Positions 23,478-27,032 of a stretch of DNA of 27,032 nt are shown piece after piece. The DNA is taken from positions 1 through 27,032 of the IMG/VR virus record IMGVR_UViG_3300025282_004334. One strand, given 5' to 3'. A program made the position numbers and the translations under genes. Position 1 is the stretch's first letter. The number at the start of each line of letters is the position of its first letter. The notes beneath the pieces were generated by a model. It searched no databases, was not told where the DNA came from, and saw only the letters and a list, made by a program, of their open reading frames with translations. The stretch comes from a virus.

Positions 23478-23710
23478 AATTCAATTACCGCTGCAGCATA
23501 GTCTCTATCGATAGTTGGGCCACTATCGGTAGGAGTAGACGCCTTCACGAGAGTAGGTATAGTCTCTAAAAGATAAGAGAGCCAATTTCTAAACTCATTA
23601 GCATCAGCAAAAGTCATGATTGGTGCAGGACAGATTAACGCTATTCGACCAGTGAAGGGATCGACCATGACAGAGAATTCATCTTCATTAAATTCTGGAA
23701 ATAATGGCAT
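23378..23710 (-). CDS. Hypothetical protein overlapping the small terminase (110 aa)
   Basis: A 110-residue protein with an acidic, beta-like N-terminal half (F-S-V-M-V-D-P-F-T-G-R-I-A-L-I-C-P-A-P) and a helical, basic C-terminus ending K-K-P-R-N-S-T-K-R-E. The last 100 bases are shared with the N-terminus of the small-terminase candidate in another frame. GGGAGC lies upstream of the ATG. No family is recognised. The basic tail could contact DNA, but this is a guess. Confidence 0.6.
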   Translation of the reverse strand: MPLFPEFNEDEFSVMVDPFTGRIALICPAPIMTFADANEFRNWLSYLLETIPTLVKASTPTDSGPTIDRDYAAAVIELWQEQILDNLKLSRKKTEIKKPVKKPRNSTKRE

Positions 23711-23740
23711 ACAGTGCTCCCATTGATTGTTTAATAATAT

Positions 23741-24193
23741 TTAACGAAAACCAGTGGCTGCCCGCCCCCAATCAAAAGCATTCTCTCTTTTACGATGAGC
23801 AAATGATTTACAGTTAATAACCTCCTTTTTATCTGTACCATAAAAAGCAGTAGTCCAGCCTATATACAAATCATGATTATGATTAATTTTATCACATTGA
23901 TTATTATCTAGATAAAAAGCACAACGCTCCTCAGAACAAGTGAAAGATTTTGATTGATTGTCAGGAGAATCCTCTAAGGACTCAACAGTATAATTTCCAC
24001 AAATCGGCAATGTCTGTTTGGTGGAGGTCCCACGAGCCGTATGAGTCATTATAGATACTGCTGCTAGACCACACTTGCCATTATATATACCAATGCTACC
24101 AATGGGTACATATCCAGCACTCTTCTTCATCTGTTTTGGCGTTTCTAATGCAACCCAATTTAAACAAGTCTCAATATTGCAATAAATTCCCAT
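23741..24193 (-). CDS. Cys-rich hypothetical protein (150 aa)
   Basis: A 150-residue protein with about nine Cys in spaced pairs (Y-C-N-I-E-T-C, C-G-L, C-G-N-Y, F-T-C-S-E-E-R-C, N-Q-C-D-K), suggesting metal binding or disulphides. It carries no signal peptide, so metal binding in the cytoplasm is more likely. The start overlaps the stop of the upstream gene by one base. It lies between thyX and the terminase genes. No family is recognised. Confidence 0.65.
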   Translation of the reverse strand: MGIYCNIETCLNWVALETPKQMKKSAGYVPIGSIGIYNGKCGLAAVSIMTHTARGTSTKQTLPICGNYTVESLEDSPDNQSKSFTCSEERCAFYLDNNQCDKINHNHDLYIGWTTAFYGTDKKEVINCKSFAHRKRENAFDWGRAATGFR

Positions 24194-24513
24194 TATTCGT
24201 CTGTCTTTTTCTCCTTAACCAAGTCTACTAATTTCTTTGACCAATCTGTAAACCATTCATAGTGTTTATTTGTGGCAGCCAATTCACTTAACTGACGGAA
24301 CACATCTACGGCTTGAACTTCAATATCGTCTTGAGTACCTTTGCCTCTGAGGAAAGATACTATACCCAATCTAGTTAATGATGAAAAAATAACTGGAGTA
24401 GGATATTCATATACCAAAATAGTTTCAAGAATATGACAGAGAATATTCTCGATTTCTTGTTCCGAAAGCTCTATTGTTTTAACATTTTTCGGCAATATAT
24501 CAGTTCCAAACAA
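24193..24513 (-). CDS. Hypothetical protein with TTG start (106 aa)
   Basis: A 106-residue helical protein (I-E-L-S-E-Q-E-I-E-N-I-L-C-H-I-L-E-T-I-L) starting at TTG (24513-24511), because no ATG or GTG is better placed; AGGG lies about 8 bases upstream. The C-terminus is Lys/Glu-rich. It follows thyX by 23 bases and overlaps the next gene by one base. No family or motif is recognised. Confidence 0.6.
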   Translation of the reverse strand: MFGTDILPKNVKTIELSEQEIENILCHILETILVYEYPTPVIFSSLTRLGIVSFLRGKGTQDDIEVQAVDVFRQLSELAATNKHYEWFTDWSKKLVDLVKEKKTDE

Positions 24514-24536
24514 GATATAACCCTAATATATCACAC

Positions 24537-25322
24537 TTATACCTTATTATTCTTGGTTGTATAGTAGGGTAAGCCATCAATCGTCTCTATTTTATAATCT
24601 GAAAATAGATTCCCCCACCGTTTAATGGCTATTTCTGCGACTTTTCCAAATACTAATCTAATTTCTTCTTCAGCCCATGGAGAAGTACGCATTTCAATTA
24701 CATGACGTAAATTTCTAAAGTTAGTAGACCATCCAATATTGGTAGCAAGACCAATAGGTGCGATTCGTCTCATCGCAGAGGTAATTTTCTTTTTACGATC
24801 AAATGACCCTGGCCCGTCTAAATCAAAAATTTCCGACATTTCTCTCTGTAATTGAGATAATTCTTCAAAAGTTCTAGTAAACATAGTCATGGCTTGCTCA
24901 TCTTCTTGAATACATACCGGAGCGTACCAGTCTAAATCAGTAAGCCGTACATACCGTAAAGACTCCTGAGACATGGCCGTCCCCACCCTATGCCTTACCA
25001 ATTCATGTGTAAAAACCCTACTTACATCACAGAAAAAGAAATTGGCGACACCGTGCTCTAATACACTACCGTCGCCTTTATCAATTATATTAGATATATA
25101 GCTCTGATTAGAGCTTCTAACCCTAGTTATATTAGGATTTAATTCAGTACCAAAAGACTTATAACATGCTCTACCATATGCTTCAGTCAGTAACTCTACG
25201 TCAGTTACAGCATCAGAAGTCCATTCTGAGGCTCCCATATGATTTAAAAAATCTTGTAGACCTTCTCTATTTACCTGGGACTCACCAATTAAAAATACCT
25301 GCGGCTCAACTATTTTACCCAT
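24537..25322 (-). CDS. thyX: Flavin-dependent thymidylate synthase ThyX
   Basis: A 261-residue ThyX, the FAD-dependent enzyme that converts dUMP to dTMP using methylene-tetrahydrofolate and NADPH. The signature is R-H-R at 110-112, followed by V-G-T-A-M-S-Q-E-S, so the Ser (121) comes after eight rather than the usual seven residues. S-V-L-E-H (86-90) and R-N-L-R-H-V-I-E-M-R near the C-terminus are conserved family segments. Length is typical. AAGGTAG is placed well before the ATG. It supplies dTMP for phage DNA synthesis independently of the host. Its location among packaging genes rather than with replication genes is unusual. Confidence 0.94.
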   Translation of the reverse strand: MGKIVEPQVFLIGESQVNREGLQDFLNHMGASEWTSDAVTDVELLTEAYGRACYKSFGTELNPNITRVRSSNQSYISNIIDKGDGSVLEHGVANFFFCDVSRVFTHELVRHRVGTAMSQESLRYVRLTDLDWYAPVCIQEDEQAMTMFTRTFEELSQLQREMSEIFDLDGPGSFDRKKKITSAMRRIAPIGLATNIGWSTNFRNLRHVIEMRTSPWAEEEIRLVFGKVAEIAIKRWGNLFSDYKIETIDGLPYYTTKNNKV

Positions 25323-25361
25323 TAATATTCTACCTTGCCTTTTTTAGCCGTATCAAAAATG

Positions 25362-25553
25362 CTAACGTTGTCGTTTGGCAATAATCCTTTCCGCTATAGT
25401 ATCCAACCAATCTTCCCAATTCATACTGGCTTCTTCTATTTTAGGGTCTATAGACTCTTCATCATCATCATCTTCGTCCAACTTAACAACGGGATCACGC
25501 TGAATAGCATAGTGGCGAGTCTCAAAAAGTGCTTTCATTTTTTTATATGACAT
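25362..25553 (-). CDS. Small acidic protein (63 aa)
   Basis: A 63-residue protein with a short basic start (M-S-Y-K-K-M-K), a run of acidic residues (L-D-E-D-D-D-D-E-E-S) in the middle and a basic end (A-K-R-Q-R). AGAGG precedes the ATG. It fills the gap between the topoisomerase and thyX and ends 39 bases before thyX starts. The strongly acidic core may mimic DNA or bind a basic protein, but this is a guess. Plus-strand frames over the same bases look like shadows. Confidence 0.55.
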   Translation of the reverse strand: MSYKKMKALFETRHYAIQRDPVVKLDEDDDDEESIDPKIEEASMNWEDWLDTIAERIIAKRQR

Positions 25554-25563
25554 ATTAACCTCT

Positions 25564-25572
25564 AGTATAGCA
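25564..25572 (-). promoter_or_regulatory. Possible extended -10 promoter before the acidic gene
   Basis: On the minus strand TGC-TATACT (25572-25564) fits an extended -10, but the -35 region is poor. The start site would lie almost at the ATG at 25553, giving a near-leaderless transcript. Weak call, based only on the -10. Confidence 0.35.
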
Positions 25573-25601
25573 GAATTTACAACCTAAGTACACGTCTACT
25601 T

Positions 25602-27032
25602 CTATTTTTTACGTCTAGCCTTTGCCGCTTGCTCTTTTATTTTAGCTTGAATTGTAGCGATTTTTTTAGCCGAAAATCTAGGTATTTCTATAAATTTTTC
25701 CATTTCTGTAGAAAAACTAGGATCCCAAGTTTGCTCAAATATAGCATCACTGATGTAGGCATCTAGTGCTACCTTTGGCTGGTTGCCCAAGCGTTTAGAT
25801 ACCGGCTCTCCTATTAAATTCAACTTAAATTTATTGTGAGACTCAATTACATATAACTCTATAGCATCACGCCACTCATCAGCAGTAAGGTCTTTACCGC
25901 CTTTCTTTTGTACCTTACTAATTAGGTTAACCATGCCCACTTCAAAAGTGGATTTCTTAATGCTAGGCACTTCACCGATTGATTCTAACGCTTCAAGTCC
26001 AAGTCTAGTACCATGATAAGTACGAAAGTTTTTAGCGGAGAGATCACGTCCCGTAACACCCTTCAAATAAGAATTTACCGCAGCCTCACTAATATTAAGA
26101 AGGGTGCCCTTAGGACCGACCTCTTTCTTACGGCGTATCAACTCTTTAGCTAGAGAAGGATCTGACACAGTGACTACATTTCGTATACCACGCTTACCTA
26201 AGAAATCTAATGTTACTTTATTACCAGTCACCTTTGCATGTCTACCTAGCATGGTAGTAATGCCGTAGGTTTTAACCTGTCCTCTAACAGGCTTACCGTC
26301 CTTATCCAACTTTTTAGGTCTTCCCTCTTGACCGTCCATAGTTACTAATGTGGCACCCGCAGGACCGCCAACACGTCGGAAAGTATCATGTATCAATGCA
26401 ATCGTGAACGCAGCTTCACGAATAGTATTGAGTCTCATCCTACCTAAAGGTTTAGGATCTTTCATATCCCGCTTCAATGCTTTTTCAAGTTTAGGAAGGA
26501 CTGCAACCAAATCAGCTACTTGAGCATCTTTTTTGCCTGCAGCTTTCTTATTATGTTCAAAGCTATAGGTTGCCTGTTTATGTCCCTGAGAATCAGTCCA
26601 TTGGGCCTGTATCTCAGCATCCGCAGTACGTGCAATCACCAAACCTGACTTGCCACCACGATCCGGTTCTTTAGGATCGATCTCCTTTGCAGATATCATA
26701 TGACCATCAGGAGTAGAAATGCTGGTAATATTGCCCTCATCATCACGCATAACTACGCCTGGAGTAACTGGGGTCTTATCTCTTGACCCATCCCATCCCT
26801 GACGCCTACCCTCTGTTAACTGTCTACTGACTTCTTCTTTAGTTATAGTAGGCAACATCTCAGCATATGATCTCCAAGGAATCATCGCTCCAGCAGCTTC
26901 GGCGGCTACTACTTCACGTTCAACTTCCTCCCCAATAGGAATATCTTCTTTAGCTGCATCAACCTCAGGAATATCGGTACCTACTTCAGATGGATAATAA
27001 AAACCCCCACCTCGTTTTCCTGTATGTAAAGG
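25602..27032 (-). CDS. DNA topoisomerase IB with N-terminal extension (5' end outside window)
   Basis: The frame is open to the window edge, so the gene is partial; ATG at 26885 is only an internal possibility, and the 49 codons upstream read G-K-R-G-G-G-F-Y-Y-P-S-E and an acidic stretch. Counting from that Met (427 residues), the topoisomerase IB catalytic residues are visible: R170/R171 (F-R-R-V-G-G), K231 (F-L-G-K-R-G), R288 (A-K-N-F-R-T-Y-H-G-T), N368 in place of the usual His (R-L-G-N-Q-P) and the nucleophile Y377. It nicks and reseals one strand through a 3'-phosphotyrosyl bond and relaxes supercoils. The usual poxvirus/bacterial core is about 310-350 residues, so roughly 100 or more N-terminal residues are extra. 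Confidence 0.88.
   Translation of the reverse strand, partial: PLHTGKRGGGFYYPSEVGTDIPEVDAAKEDIPIGEEVEREVVAAEAAGAMIPWRSYAEMLPTITKEEVSRQLTEGRRQGWDGSRDKTPVTPGVVMRDDEGNITSISTPDGHMISAKEIDPKEPDRGGKSGLVIARTADAEIQAQWTDSQGHKQATYSFEHNKKAAGKKDAQVADLVAVLPKLEKALKRDMKDPKPLGRMRLNTIREAAFTIALIHDTFRRVGGPAGATLVTMDGQEGRPKKLDKDGKPVRGQVKTYGITTMLGRHAKVTGNKVTLDFLGKRGIRNVVTVSDPSLAKELIRRKKEVGPKGTLLNISEAAVNSYLKGVTGRDLSAKNFRTYHGTRLGLEALESIGEVPSIKKSTFEVGMVNLISKVQKKGGKDLTADEWRDAIELYVIESHNKFKLNLIGEPVSKRLGNQPKVALDAYISDAIFEQTWDPSFSTEMEKFIEIPRFSAKKIATIQAKIKEQAAKARRKK

Overview
This window is part of a tailed double-stranded DNA phage genome (Caudoviricetes-like), or possibly an integrated or plasmid-like copy of one. The decisive genes are a terminase large subunit with intact ATPase and nuclease motifs and a portal protein directly behind it, with a probable small terminase just ahead. 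The DNA is AT-rich, genes are tightly packed with many 1-4 base start/stop overlaps, and promoters look like ordinary bacterial sigma-70 type. The host cannot be named from the sequence. I found no tRNA, rRNA, integrase, CRISPR array or insertion sequence. No major capsid, tail-tube or endolysin gene could be recognised.

There are two convergent gene blocks. The left block (1-7068, plus strand) holds small, mostly unrecognised genes rich in putative zinc clusters and DNA-binding motifs: two paralogous proteins with a sigma-70 region-4-like helix-turn-helix plus Cys clusters, a DnaJ-like zinc protein, a C2H2/coiled-coil protein, a triple AT-hook protein, a zinc-ribbon protein, and a SNF2/SMARCAL1-like helicase with a HARP-like N-terminus. 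Between the AT-hook gene and the zinc-ribbon gene lies a regular array of eight 36-bp units (4704-4984), with two conserved boxes per unit. It resembles an iteron or multi-operator array and is the best candidate for an undescribed element. A terminator at 7213-7238 closes this block.

The right block (7252 to beyond 27032, minus strand) is the packaging/virion block. In transcription order it has a topoisomerase IB (start outside the window), a small acidic protein, ThyX, several small unknowns, small and large terminase, portal, a 715-aa virion-like protein, a 717-aa protein ending in a kinase-like domain, two small acidic proteins, a small IRPQ membrane protein, a 780-aa CCA-adding/HD enzyme fused to extra domains, two hydrophilic proteins, and then a promoter-led cassette of membrane proteins, an AT-hook/coiled-coil protein, a Vsr-like nuclease and two more small genes.

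The most unusual theme is that enzymes in the virion block carry non-enzymatic modules that recur between them. A V-H-R...W-V-N-P motif is shared by the kinase-like and nucleotidyltransferase proteins. A G-x-R-x-G-x-[FY]-[FY]-x-P-x-E motif is shared by the nucleotidyltransferase protein and the visible extension of the topoisomerase. One hypothesis is that these enzymes are carried in the particle or delivered into the host. Three predicted promoters each have a perfect or near-perfect dyad overlapping the -35 or -10 element, suggesting repressor or activator control of separate modules.
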